NCBI GenBank assembly: GCA_003427395.1
Contig: BFEA01000083.1
Span: 2,016,189 to 2,072,105 of the forward strand
DNA: 55,917 bases
Source: Chara braunii
Taxonomy: Eukaryota > Streptophyta > Charophyceae > Charales > Characeae
Reading direction: 5' to 3'
The notes under the pieces are model-generated. The model had not been told where the DNA came from, made no database searches, and was given only the letters and a program-made list of their open reading frames with translations. Below, one piece after another: positions 1 through 10,160 of this stretch. Positions within the stretch are counted from its first letter, which is position 1, and every line of letters begins with the position of its first letter. The translations under genes and the position numbers were made by a program.

Positions 1-684
1 CCCCCCCCGCCATATCCAATGCCACATGCGATTTACAAGTTTTTTAGTTTTGTTCCTAGATAACAGGTTATCTTCTTTGCCTTTCTGGACAATTTTCTTG
101 CTTATCAACTTACAAAATTCCTGTTTCCGGTTAATGTTCTTTTTGTTTTCCACTGCATTGTAGGTACATTAACAAAGCAAGATTTAGGTTAAAAAAGATA
201 AGACTTTTTTGATAGCAAGTGAAGAGCAACAGTTGGGTGCCTTTTCATAATCGTTGCTTACATCAGCTTGGTTGGTGTCGCCTGCTCTTCACTTAGCGCA
301 TGGCAGTGGGGTGCCTTTTACTGTGGTGGAGTGCATATTCAGTATTCGGATTTCTGCGGCGACAAGGATAACAATCTAAAGCGTGACAGAAATGTTGGGT
401 TCGGTGCAAAGAATCCGATATGGCATCACGAACCATGGCCGCCACCATCCGTACGGGGAGTAGGCGTTTTGTTGTCCTGCTTGCTGCTCTGCACCACAGT
501 GCGCACTGGGATCTAGGGTTCTCCTCTGTTAATTTTTGCCACGTGTTGATCACTACTTTCACTTCATGTTATTATCCGGCCCATGGCAAGATCCGCAAGC
601 TTCGACTGAACTTCACATTGCATCTTTTTCTCTGGGAATGCTCTTTGTTCACTTGCTTATTTGCTTATTTAACATGTGTTTCTC
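1..684. other. Gene-free unique sequence
   Basis: No coding frame, RNA gene or repeat family is recognised here. The short frames on both strands overlap one another and have no protein-like pattern. The stretch starts with a C-run at the window edge. Confidence 0.5.
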
Positions 685-704
685 AGAGAGAGAGAGAGAG
701 AGAG
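685..704. repeat. (GA)10 microsatellite
   Basis: Pure AG dinucleotide run, the first of many in the window. Confidence 0.95.
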
Positions 705-868
705 TTCAGGTAGTGACTCCTCCAGGCATGTTAGCGCCCCACATCTAACTCAACACTTTTTGGGAAGGTGATTAGAGAATACTTGACGGGGATTGAGAAA
801 CATAGAAACATAGAGAGACTTGAAGGTGATTAGAGAAACTAATTCGGACTACTGGCAAAGGGCTCTGA

Positions 869-917
869 ANANTNGATGCTCACTTAGNCNTNTNTNCNCN
901 TNCTCACTTAGANANAN

Positions 918-979
<62 letters not shown>

Positions 980-987
980 NGAGAGAT
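869..987. repeat. (GA)n microsatellite with scattered Ns
   Basis: A long GA run from about 911, preceded by bases alternating with N. The single Ns look like unresolved consensus bases at a microsatellite edge. Confidence 0.9.
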
Positions 988-1095
988 TGAGAAACATAGA
1001 AACAACGCCTTGCCTCCTTCGGGTTCTCTAAGCTATTGGTTCATTAGGTTATTTGAAGATAAGGGAGCACAGATGTCCGAGAACAACATGAAAGT
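984..1095. repeat. Duplicated ~105-bp module, copy 1
   Basis: Begins GAGATTGAGAAACATAGAAA and runs through a shared stretch (TTATTTGAAGATAAGGGAGC) to GAGAACAACAT. A near-identical copy lies 623 bp downstream at 1607-1712, and a shorter relic at about 789-825. Each copy directly follows a GA tract, so tract and module seem to have moved together. Confidence 0.85.
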
Positions 1096-1156
1096 CCTTC
1101 TTCAAGTTTCACCCTAAGTACAGCAGAACCTGCCGCAGGGGTATCAACAAATACCA

Positions 1157-1260
1157 CATTGTGTTCTTAATGACCTTGTGCGGTCATCACAGCAGACAAT
1201 GGGGGAGGGAACATTGTGTTCTTAATGACGTTGTGCAGTCATCAGAGCAGACGGTGGGGG
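1157..1260. repeat. Tandem 55-bp duplication
   Basis: Two head-to-tail copies start at 1157 and 1212 (CATTGTGTTCTTAATGAC...), with a few substitutions. They run directly into the next GA tract. Confidence 0.85.
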
Positions 1261-1275
1261 AGAGAGAGAGAGAGN

Positions 1276-1348
<73 letters not shown>

Positions 1349-1350
1349 TT
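1260..1350. repeat. (GA)n microsatellite
   Basis: About 90 bp of AG dinucleotides with one N. Confidence 0.95.
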
Positions 1351-1526
1351 GATTTGTTGATTGATTGGTTAACTGACCGACTGGTTGATTGATTGGTTGG
1401 GAGGAGATGGCGATGAGGAAAAATTGGGAGCCAGTCGTTCTTCAGAAACGGGCCGGGGGGGCGGTCTTCTTAGTTTTTTTCGTTTTTTTTTGCTTTCTGA
1501 AGGCGGAGGGGGAGAGGACGAACGTG

Positions 1527-1530
<4 letters not shown>

Positions 1531-1604
<74 letters not shown>
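1531..1604. repeat. (GA)n microsatellite
   Basis: About 74 bp of uninterrupted GA. Confidence 0.95.
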
Positions 1605-1606
<2 letters not shown>

Positions 1607-1712
1607 CGAGATTGAGAAACATAGAAACAACGCCCTGGCTCCAGTTCTCTGAGCTATCGGTTCATTCGGTTATTTGAAGATAAGGGAGCACAGATGACCG
1701 AGAACAACATCA
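1607..1712. repeat. Duplicated ~105-bp module, copy 2
   Basis: Second copy of the 984-1095 module, in the same orientation and again placed right after a GA tract. Confidence 0.85.
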
Positions 1713-1944
1713 GTCCTTTTTAGATCATATATTGAATCATCTTTGAAATTTTCTCAACCGCTGGGTACATCCATCGTTTCAATGTACTTTACCATTTCTC
1801 CATGTATATGTTGTCCTAATCCTCAGAAATGCAGGGACCAAGCTAGTCTTCACTGTATAAATGTTCTAAATTAATTTGATATATTGTTCAAATGTGAGTT
1901 ACAATTTCTTATGCAGCCCGGTATGATTATGTAGTTGTTCCTTC

Positions 1945-4474
1945 TTTCTTTTTGACTCATGAGAACCGTGCCTCTCAACTGCACTGGGGGGCCCCAACTG
2001 TTTCCTATTATTATTTGTCTTGGCATGAGAAAAAAAAGAGAAAAAATTGTTCGAATCTTCGACGAAGCATGGTGGGGGCTAAGGAGGCTGGAACACAACA
2101 AAACAACCAAGTAATAGAGGGGAAAAAAGAAAATAAAAAGTTGAAGTCTTCGGCGAAGCATAGTGGCGGGCCAAGGAGGTTTCAAAGCAAGAAAACAAAG
2201 TATACGAGGAAAACAAAGAAAAAAAATACCTGGAAGCTTCGGCGAAGCATGGTGGGGGGGGCTAAGAAGGCTTAAAAGCAAGGAAGTAACTAAGTTACTG
2301 AGGAGAAAAAAAGGAAAAGAATGGTTGGAATCTTCGGCGAAGCACGGTGGGGGGCTAAGGACTCAACCTGTGTTCAGACTTAGGGCATACTCACACCAGG
2401 ACTTTCCTTGATGAACCTGATCGGAATTCCACTTTGATCTGGATGTAGTGCCAGCATCAACGCCCACAACTCGATCCAAAAGCTCCTAGAGCAAGCCTAC
2501 CGTCTTCATCCGAAAAGAACGTCCGGTCATTTCTTTTCTCACTTATGAGAACAGTGCTCACAACAACAATTTGGGGTTGTACCACACATCCCTCCTCCCC
2601 CCCCTACCTGTTTCATATTATTATTTGTGTTGGCTTGAGGAACAAAAACATGAAAAATAGATGGAATCTTTGGCGAAGCATCGTGGGTTGCTAAGCAGCT
2701 TCAAAAGCAAGAAAGCAACTAAGTTACCGAGGAAGAAAAAGAAAAGAAATACCCTAGCATCCTCGTCGAAGCATGTTGGGGGGCTAAGGAGGTGTGAAAG
2801 CAAAAAAACAACAGAGTAACCGAGGAAGAAAAAGAGAAAAAATGCCTGAAATATTCAGCGAAGCATGGGGGGGGGCTAAGGAGGTTGCAAAACGCAAGAA
2901 AGGAAATCAAGTTACGGAGGGAAAAAAAAAAAAACAGCCTGGAATCTTCGGCGAAGCATGGTGGGCGGCTAAGCAGATTAGAAAGCAAGAAAGCAAGAAA
3001 GCAACTAGGTTACCGAGATACAAAAAGAAAAAAAAAATAGCAAGAATCTTCGACGAAGCCTGGTGGGGGGCTCAGGAGGTTGGGAAAAGCAAGAAAGCAA
3101 CTAAGTATGCAGCGAAGTGGACACCATAAATTCACCGAAAAAAAAGAAAAGAAATAGCTAGAATCTTCGGTGAGGCATGATGCGGGGCTAAGAAGGTTTA
3201 TAAAGCAAGAGAGCAACTAAGTTCCCAAGGAAAAAAAAAAGAAAAATAACAGCTGAAATCTTCGGTGAAGCATGGTGGGGGGGCTGAGGAGGTTGGGAAA
3301 CGCAAGAAAGCAACTAAGTAACTGAGGAAGAAAAAAAATAATAATAGCTGGAATTTTCGGCGAAGCATGGTGGGGGGCTAAAAAGGTTTATAAAGCAAGA
3401 AAGCGACTAAGTTACCGAGGAAAAAAAAGAAAAAAATAGCTGGAATCTTCGGCGAAGCATGGTGGGGGGGCTAAGGAGGTTGGAAAACGCAAGAAAGCAA
3501 CTAAGTAACTGAGGAAAAAAAAGAAAACAAATAGCTGGAATCTTCGGCGAAGCATGGTGGGGGGCTTAGAAGGTTTATAAACCAAGAAAGCAACTAAGTT
3601 ACTGAGGAAGAAAAATTAAAAAAATAGCTGGAATCTTCAGCGAAGCATGGTGGGGGGCTAAGAAGGTTTATAAAGCAAGAAAACGACTAAGTTACCGAGG
3701 AAAAAAAAGAGAAAAAATAGCTGGAATCTTCGGCCAAGCATGGTGGGGGGGCTAAGGAGGTTGGGAAACGCAAGAAAGCAACTAAGTAACCGAGGAAACA
3801 AAAAAAAAAAAGATGGAATCTTCGGCGAAGCATGGTGGGGGGCTAAGAAGGTTTATAAAGCAAGAAAGCAACTAAGTTACTGAGGAAGAAAAAGAAAAAA
3901 AATAGTTAAAATCTTCGGCGAAGCATGGTGGGGGGCTAAGAAGGTTTATAAAGCAAGAAAGCGACTAAGTTACCGAGGAAAAACAAGAAACAAAATAGCT
4001 GGAATCTTCGGCGAGCCAAGGTGGGGGGGCTGAGGAGGTTGGAAAACGCAAGAAAACAACTAGGTAACAGAGGAAAAAAAAGAAGACAAATACCTGGAAT
4101 CTTCGAGGAAGCATGGTGGGGGGCTAAGAAGGTTTATAAAGCAAGAAAGCGACTAAGTTACAGAGGAAAAAAAAGAAAAAAAATAGTTGGAATCTTCGGC
4201 GAAGCAAGGTGGGGGGGCTGAGGAGGTTGGAAAATGCAAGAAAGCAACTAAGTAATCGAGGAAGAAAAAAAAAACAAATAGTTGGAATCTTCAGCGAAGC
4301 ATGGTGAAGTGAAGAGGTTCGGAAACGCAAGAAAGCAACTAGGTAACCGAGGAAAAAAAAGAAAACAAATACCTAGAATCTTCGGCGTAGCATTGTGGTG
4401 TCTAAGAAGGTTTATAAAGCAAGAAAGCGACTTAGTCACCGAGGAAAAAAAAAAGAAAAATAACTGGAATCTTC
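1945..4474 (+). repeat. ~93-bp minisatellite array, forward block
   Basis: About two dozen head-to-tail units of 91-97 bp. Each has a core near CTTCGGCGAAGCATGGTG, a G-run, a linker, AAGCAAGAAAGCAACTAAG and an A-rich tail. The core can fold as CTTC-GGC-GAAG. Two subfamilies differ in the linker: type A has GGAGGTTGGAAAACGC, type B has AAGAAGGTTTATAAAGC. From about 3070 they run A B A B A B B A B B A B A A B. A ~280-bp non-repeat insert (about 2360-2640) contains a second copy of the ~110-bp leader seen at 1945-2055, so leader plus first units were themselves duplicated. Some units keep a frame open because 93 is divisible by 3, but no frame survives through the array, so I do not call a protein. 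Confidence 0.9.
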
Positions 4475-4797
4475 GGCGAACCTTCACCATGCTTCGCTGA
4501 CGATTCCAACTATTTGTTTTTTTTTTCTTCCTCGGTTACTTAGTTGCTTTCTTGCGTTTCCCAACCTCCTTAGCCCCCCCACCATGCTTCACCGAAAATT
4601 CCAGCTATTTTCTTTATTTTTTATTTTCCTCGATAACTTAGTCGCTTTCTTGCTTTATAAACCTTTTTAGCCCCCCACCATGCTACGCCGAAGATTCCAG
4701 CTATTTTTTTTTTTTCTTCCTCGGTTACTCAGTTGTTTTTTTGCGTTTCCCAACCTCCTCAGCCCCCCCACCATGCTTCGGCGAAGATTCCAGCCAC
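4475..4797 (-). repeat. ~93-bp minisatellite, inverted block
   Basis: The same units continue in reverse complement (CACCATGCTTCGGCGAAG and relatives), about three and a half units of types A and B. The orientation switch lies at about 4480-4490, where a partial forward core meets an inverted one. This makes a large inverted repeat with almost no spacer. Confidence 0.9.
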
Positions 4798-5423
4798 GAG
4801 AAAAGAAAATCGCCAACGAATGTATAAACCAACAAGAATCGCCAACGAAGGTATAAACCAAAAATAATACTTCAGAAAAAATAAACACCCCCCTTTGACG
4901 AAAGACCTACCTAAAAAAATCTTCGGTGACAAAAATATCTCATTCTTTATCGAATTTCCTCAAATTTTGTTGTGAGCTTCAGTGTAGCATTCGCCGAAGA
5001 TTTTGAGTCCAATTAACCACAAGTGTTTGGTATTTGTTATGAGTTACTATAATGGGATATTGAAGAAAATAGAAGATGAAAGAAAATGCAAGGAGATGAA
5101 GAAGGAAAAATTGAGAAGACAATGGAATAATCAGTAGAGAAAGATGTAAAGATGTGAAAGTAGTTGAAACATGAATTTCAAATTCTTATGTCTAACAAGC
5201 AAGGTTTTTTTTACAGTGAAAAAAAAAACAGAGCATATTGCAGTTTTTCAGTCATTTGAGATTAATGTTGAAGTCTCCAAATTAGCTTGTCATCTGTGTG
5301 GTATGGGATTGCATGCATATATTGTTTGATAGTTAATGAATATATACAATTTTTTTTTTTTGTCTTTATCTAGGTGAATTGTCATTGAGGAGGCAAAATT
5401 ACTATGTTAATATTAGTCAATTT
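4798..5423. other. AT-rich spacer leading into the island
   Basis: Contains a 29-bp tandem pair (4808 and 4837, AATCGCCAACGAA...) and a stray reverse-strand core of the minisatellite near 4988. No gene is seen. Base composition shifts to strongly AT-rich from about 4900. Confidence 0.5.
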
Positions 5424-5890
5424 TTATTCAATTTTATTATCAGAATTGGGAGGTGCGTTTGGTCGAAGTGGTAATGTATAGATGGGAAGGGGTTGTGGTA
5501 TCATATGTTGGAAATTGGCATCGAATGGTAGTCCTTGAGGTTCTAGTGTTTTGTGATGATTAGAAGTGTAATGAAATATGATAGTTGTTCCTATCAGTAA
5601 AATGTCAAAGTTTTCTTTGTAGTCGTAGACTGGGGTTGTTCGTAGCAATGGAATCAGATCTTTGTATGCGTCCATGTATTTCGTGCTGAGTGTTGCATGG
5701 ATCTCTCTGGTTGATCTGTATCCGCAAAATATATCGTCATCATGTTTTGTCGTCCTCGTCGCCATTTGTGATGATATACCAGAAGCTCAGTTTCTGCGAT
5801 TGGCGTTGGTTGATACATAGGAAGGACACGAAGATATCGTTCGAGGTCGATAGTTTTCGTGTGATGTATGTATCTTTCATGTCGCATTAG
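5424..5890 (-). pseudogene. Unrecognised gene C, copy 2 (broken)
   Basis: Two overlapping minus-strand frames (5887-5654 and 5765-5424) together match the gene at 6652-7232. Shared landmarks in order are an LLVYHHKW-type stretch (LVQFK.RW in the other copy), an acidic FADTD/LADRD segment, IHATLS/IHWTLT, a LIPLLR/LSLLRNE segment and VYDYKEN/VYDYDED. A frameshift near 5700 joins the two frames. The N-terminal part resembles the other copy only loosely. I do not recognise the family; I considered a chromo-like fold but cannot support it. Confidence 0.5.
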
Positions 5891-6100
5891 GCTCCATGTG
5901 GTTACTCGGTCTTGATGGTCTTTTCATAATTATTTTTTATCTGCCAAGAAGCATGGGGATATAAATGTGAAAGATGCATATTATGTTTTGTATAGGGATA
6001 AAAATGGGGATAAAAATGTAATGTTTTATATAGTTATATGGTATGAAGATGAAACTATAATGTTTTATGTGTTGTAAGATACGTATTATATTGCTTTAGT

Positions 6101-6444
6101 TTAATTTAGAGTATATATGAATGTGAAAGATGCATTAAAAGCTATAAAGGATGTAGAAATAAATCTATGATGAGTAGTATTGGTTAGTAGAATTCTTGTT
6201 CCGGGATGAGGAACATGAAGAACAAAAATGATGTCGCTGATGATTGCAATACGAAGATTTTGAAGATTTGTTGGTAATGGTGTGGTATCTCCTAAGAAGA
6301 TATATAAAGAGATAAAAGTTGTGGAGTGGTAAGCAAAGTAGGATATAACAATGCCTTCTTCATTGATTTGTATTGCATGATGGAGATCGTGTTGTTCTAA
6401 GTATGTGCGAAAAGCGGTGAAAGGTGATGAATAAGAATAAGCAC
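6101..6444 (-). CDS. Unrecognised gene C, copy 1, exon 2
   Basis: An open exon of about 114 residues starting at GAYSYSS and ending at a TAA (6101-6103). It is preceded by a textbook acceptor on the minus strand (TTTATTTTCTTTGCAG then GTGC). Exon 1 ends with ACAAG before GTAATAAG at 6652/6651, giving a GT-AG intron of about 207 bp. The phase fits if the Gln-rich frame at the end of exon 1 is the real one. The product is rich in aromatic and beta-branched residues (TTFISLYIF, ISDIIFVLHV). No family is recognised. Confidence 0.45.
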
Positions 6445-6651
6445 CTGCAAAGAAAATAAACCTCATGAAGAAACGAAAAACAAATGCATATGTTTATTAG
6501 GACAAAAAGTCTTTCAAATAAGTTAGGTTTATTAATTCCTTTGATTTGGATTATTTTTTTCATTTTGGAATATCATTATGGAGAAAAACAATGATATAAG
6601 ATAAGCGGGGAAAAACAGTATGAGGTTTTATTTGATTTTTGTACTTATTAC

Positions 6652-7313
6652 CTTGTAGTTCATGTTGCTCTATCTTGATCTTATTGAGTGTTTGAAGCTG
6701 TCGTTGTCGAATTGTTTGCAGAAGAAAAATGATCATTTATTGTCGATTGTATATTATGCTCTGCAATTTTGTTTGACGGAGCAGGTTCCATTGATCTTGT
6801 GTTGGCATTGAAACATGGATACCGGATATCGTTCCATTGGTGAATTATGTGGCCTGTTGTCTGGTTTAATGCTAGTAGAGCTACGATCTGTGGCATAGCA
6901 AGGTCTTCATCGTAGTCGTATACAGTCTCATTTCGTAGTAGCGATAGTGTATCGTTGTATGTAGTTTCGTGGATGTTGGTCAGTGTCCAATGTATATCAT
7001 CAACTTGTGCTTCTTGGTCTCTATCAGCAAGAATCACGTCGACCACATGTTCGTCTCCTGCCCAACGCTATTTGAATTGAACAAGATATCCTCGTTCACT
7101 TACTAGTAATGATCTGACAGATCTTGGTTTTTCAATGAATGTTTGTATTTCAGACATCTTGTTGTTAATGATATGTATCCTGGTGCGCTTTTTTTTTCGT
7201 AGGCATTTCGATACTTGCGATATCTCTTCCATGTTAGGTTGTTTGCGCTTTGGACGCGGAGTATTTGGATCAACAGTGTTTGCTGCTGTATGTGATATGC
7301 CAGAAGCTATTAT
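6652..7313 (-). pseudogene. Unrecognised gene C, copy 1, exon 1
   Basis: Likely start is the ATG at 7232 (MEEISQVSKCLRKKKR). A possible upstream acceptor (TGTACCCAG, exon from 7313) suggests a further 5' exon. The protein begins with a basic segment and then carries the landmarks shared with the 5424-5890 copy, including DDIHWTLTNIHETTYND and VYDYDEDLAM. A single in-frame TAG sits at 7068-7070 after LVQFK and is most simply a CAG Gln codon. Near the 3' end the frame must shift to reach the Gln-rich TIRQRQLQTLNKIKIEQ stretch that precedes the donor at 6652. Because the reading frame is otherwise open, decay is probably recent. Function unknown. Confidence 0.45.
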
Positions 7314-7584
7314 CTGGGTACAGGTGGAAAAATACAAGTTATTATCTATGTATAAAAAGTCATGCAGAGAATAATGTAAAATATATGTTTTAGAAAGGAA
7401 AGGAAAATAGTAATGAACAAGAAGAGAAATAAAAAGGCGGGAAAAGGGAGAAAAGATAAGGAGACGTATTTGGAAAGCAGAAAGGAGACACAAATTAAAA
7501 CATGTGGAAGATTTATTTGCTTCATTACATTGTAATAATATGTTTAAGGAGGAATTATTGAGTAGTTTTGTTTATATATGAATT

Positions 7585-8595
7585 TTATTTAATTCCAAAT
7601 GATTGTAAAGCGAATAATGCTAAATCATTATTATCATGATCAACTCGGAAAGCGCGTCGGTATTGAGTGAAAGGCAGGAGTTGTCGAATTGAATGGGAAG
7701 GGAAATACGAATATAAAGTTGGGCGTCGTACAATATGGTTGAGTATGTAATAGAATCATGGACCAGGATCCCAAGGAAACCATTGTGCAAGAAAAACTGG
7801 ATTCTCTAGCGTGTTTTGACGAAACGCAAATAGTTGGTGTTCAGAAAGATTAACAAGTTCTGTCAATATGTAAAAGTTGTAATTGTGGTTGATAATCTAA
7901 AGTCGAAATGAGGTTGCTGTATAACGAACTAGTTCTCTTGATACTGGGGTGATGAATGTACAAAGTGTAAGCGTGAAGGCATAAAAAGATATTCTAAAAT
8001 TTATTTGGTTTGCTCTTATGTAGTGTGACAAATTTTCATCAAATTTTTGTGTTGCACTAAACAATAAAGAATGTAAAGGGATGTTATGAAATGCAATTAA
8101 TGAAAGGAGAGTGAATGAAAAGAATGAGTGTGAGATTATTCGTATAGCAACAGCGACATCAATGATAAAAAATGTTATTTGGTCAGATAGAAACGTCATT
8201 AATGCAGTGTGTCGTAAAAAATGAAATAGCTGTGTTTTATTTGGTGGAGATTGATCAGAAGAGTGATATGCATATTGTGCTCTTGTAACTTCAGCGGGGT
8301 TGTAGTAAGAAACAAAAAAAGATAATGGTGTTAGAGTTGCACGAAAAGGATCTATAAACAAGAAGTCGTCAAGTTCTGGTGCGATTATATGGTTTGAAAT
8401 ATTACAATAATGTGCACGACTATATGCAATTCGAAATCCTTCTAATATTTGTTCTAATGGAATAAGTGGATTTTGTGGATGACCAGCAGAGGGTGGGTAG
8501 TAGTTGCGAAGGACGGGGTAAAAAATAAGTGTATTTGTTGAACAAGAGAATCGAATGTGTGTATGTCCGACACTTGATGAAACGTCAATTTCCAT
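7585..8595 (-). pseudogene. Unrecognised gene A family, copy B (broken)
   Basis: Reading from the ATG at 8595 (MEIDVSSSVGHTHIRF) this is a full-length paralogue of the protein at 17649-18638. Shared blocks include VLRNYYP, LDDF..DPFRA, YNP.EVT.AQYAYHS, ISHS.FS, CTFITPVS.EL and the C-terminal DHD.ND.A.F. The frame is cut by a TAG at 7897-7899 and by a TGA at 7756-7758. The TGA falls exactly where the other copy has Trp (GPWFYY), so it is a single TGG to TGA change. After the stops homology continues to a TAA at 7585-7587. Similarity is roughly 40-45 percent by eye. Neither copy is recognised as a known family. Confidence 0.6.
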
Positions 8596-8978
8596 GACAA
8601 AGTTCTTCAACACAATTTGTTTTTGTTTGTTTGGAAAACACAAGAAACCAACATTGAAATGTCTGAATTAGAAAAGTGGGATTTTTTAGTCTTGATTAGG
8701 TGCATTATTTGAAGGTTTATATGCTTTATTTTCTAGGAAGTAGTATGAGATATGCTTCTTAGAGACAGAATGTATTTTCGTAAGTCGACTTTAGTTGTTC
8801 TTATTTTTTTTTAAGTTTAGGGTAATTGAAATGGAGAAAGTCAGAGGAAATAGAAAATAGAAATCATTTGGATAGGTGTAGGAATAAAAGGTTATTTATG
8901 ATAAAAAAATATATTTATAGGAATAAAACTAAGTTTATTGAACCTTATTATTATTATTTTTTTAAAGTGAAGACAAAG
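8596..8978. other. AT-rich spacer, no gene seen
   Basis: Lies between the gene A paralogue and the protease end. Only short frames in low-complexity AT sequence. Confidence 0.5.
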
Positions 8979-9625
8979 TTATGTAAAATATTTATTGACA
9001 GTTGTGTGGAGGAGTATAAGAAATATAATATGTGGTTGTGAAATTATGAATTTAAGCACTTTTGTGGTGAGTTCATTGCGTATAAATGAACGATAAAATG
9101 GCATGTCTAATTGGCCAAAATCTGTTGTATGAGAAAAATGTGATGTTTTAAGTAAATCTCGTGTCATTGTTAATATAAAAATTCCACAATCATTGGAATT
9201 GGTTTGTCGTGAACCACGGATATTAATTTGAGGTATATTTATCATAGTTGAAAAAATATATGTACGATGTTGAAACCAATAATGCATATTTTGGAAAAAA
9301 AAAATGTCTGAAGAGTTTAGGCTATCGTAGAAAAAAATTATATAATTTTTAATGTCGATATAACCAATTGCCCAATGATTATTGTGCAAATGGAGAGCAA
9401 TGAAAAAAGGGTCTTATGTTTCTAGTGTGAGTAATCGATAACGCGAGTCAATTTGGCAATTTGTAAAAGTATAATTGCGATGTGCAATACCTGCAGAATA
9501 TTAAAAATTGTTAGTTGTAAACACAGAAGGAAATGTTTTCATAAGTAAGTCCATGTAACTGTCAATAGGTACATCTGAAAGCCAATATGTGCGATGTAAT
9601 GTGTGACATTTGCATTGTAAGGATA
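8979..9625 (-). pseudogene. Ulp1/C48-type cysteine protease domain
   Basis: The minus-strand frame holds the hallmarks of Ulp1/SENP-type (peptidase C48) proteases in order: an entry motif YWLSDVPIDSYMDLL near 9583, LHLHNNHWAIGYIDI with the catalytic His, YDSL with the Asp, and RQTNSNDCGIFIL with the oxyanion Gln and nucleophile Cys. The family cleaves SUMO-like conjugates or processes polyproteins. Two TAA stops (9501-9503, 9414-9416) interrupt the frame; both fit CAA to TAA. The same frame continues upstream into the helicase C-terminus across a TAG (9651) and a TGA (9639), so the protease looks like a C-terminal domain of the Rep-helicase protein rather than a separate gene. Confidence 0.7.
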
Positions 9626-9638
9626 GTTGTACATCATT

Positions 9639-10160
9639 TCAAGGTGGATTCTATAGTAAAATTCGAAGATCAGAATGAATCGAAGGCAATGGATTCATAT
9701 TTGAATGAGAAGAATGTTGTAATGATATTGGTGAAGGTAAATGTTTTTCGGGCTTAAAATGGTTAAATGAAATATATTTTTTTTGTGATTTATGAGGTGT
9801 ATGAGAAGAAATATTAGAAGGTTTGTTTTTCTCACGGGTTGATAAATGATTTAATGTTAAATTATTTTGAAAAAAGAGTTTTTTTGCTAAAACGTCAAGT
9901 CGTGCGTGTTCTTTGAGAATAGCAGTAGAAGGCTTGAAATACGAACAAATGCCTTGAGTAAGTGTTTTTATAGCAAATAAAGCAGATCTGTTTATAACAC
10001 GACAAACTATAATATAACGTTGTTGTGGAACGTTATGTTTAGATTTTTTCTTCTTCAGAACATGCTTTCCATTCAGCGACAAATAAGCAAGATGATGTTT
10101 CACCTTGAATTTTATAAATTGTAGAAGATATTGCAGAAAAAAAAAATTTTTTTGCAAAGA
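9639..10160 (-). pseudogene. Helicase C-terminus and linker to protease
   Basis: An open stretch with VPQQRYIIVCRV near the position of the family's YVALSRV-like motif VI, then a Glu-Arg-Leu type segment (EHARLDVLAKK) typical of the end of PIF1/Helitron helicases. After this comes a Ser/Lys/Pro/His-rich linker (SNISSHTPHKSQKKY...) of about 60 residues leading in frame toward the protease. It ends at a TAG (9651-9653); the following TGA (9639-9641) is also in frame. Confidence 0.55.

Noticed and set aside
1261-1630. Arg-Glu and Ser-Leu repeat proteins from long frames
   Set aside because: These frames are translations of GA/CT microsatellites and occur on both strands. The same holds at 20012-20708, 28769-29118, 31124-31442 and 53450-53726.
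2000-4500. Lys-rich repeat protein encoded by the 93-bp minisatellite
   Set aside because: Units vary from 91 to 97 bp, so frames break every few units on both strands. No start or uniform frame.
6652-7232. Chromodomain or chromoshadow domain in gene C
   Set aside because: The LVQFK.RW stretch resembles the YLVKWKG strand only superficially. The aromatic cage and terminal helix are not recognisable.
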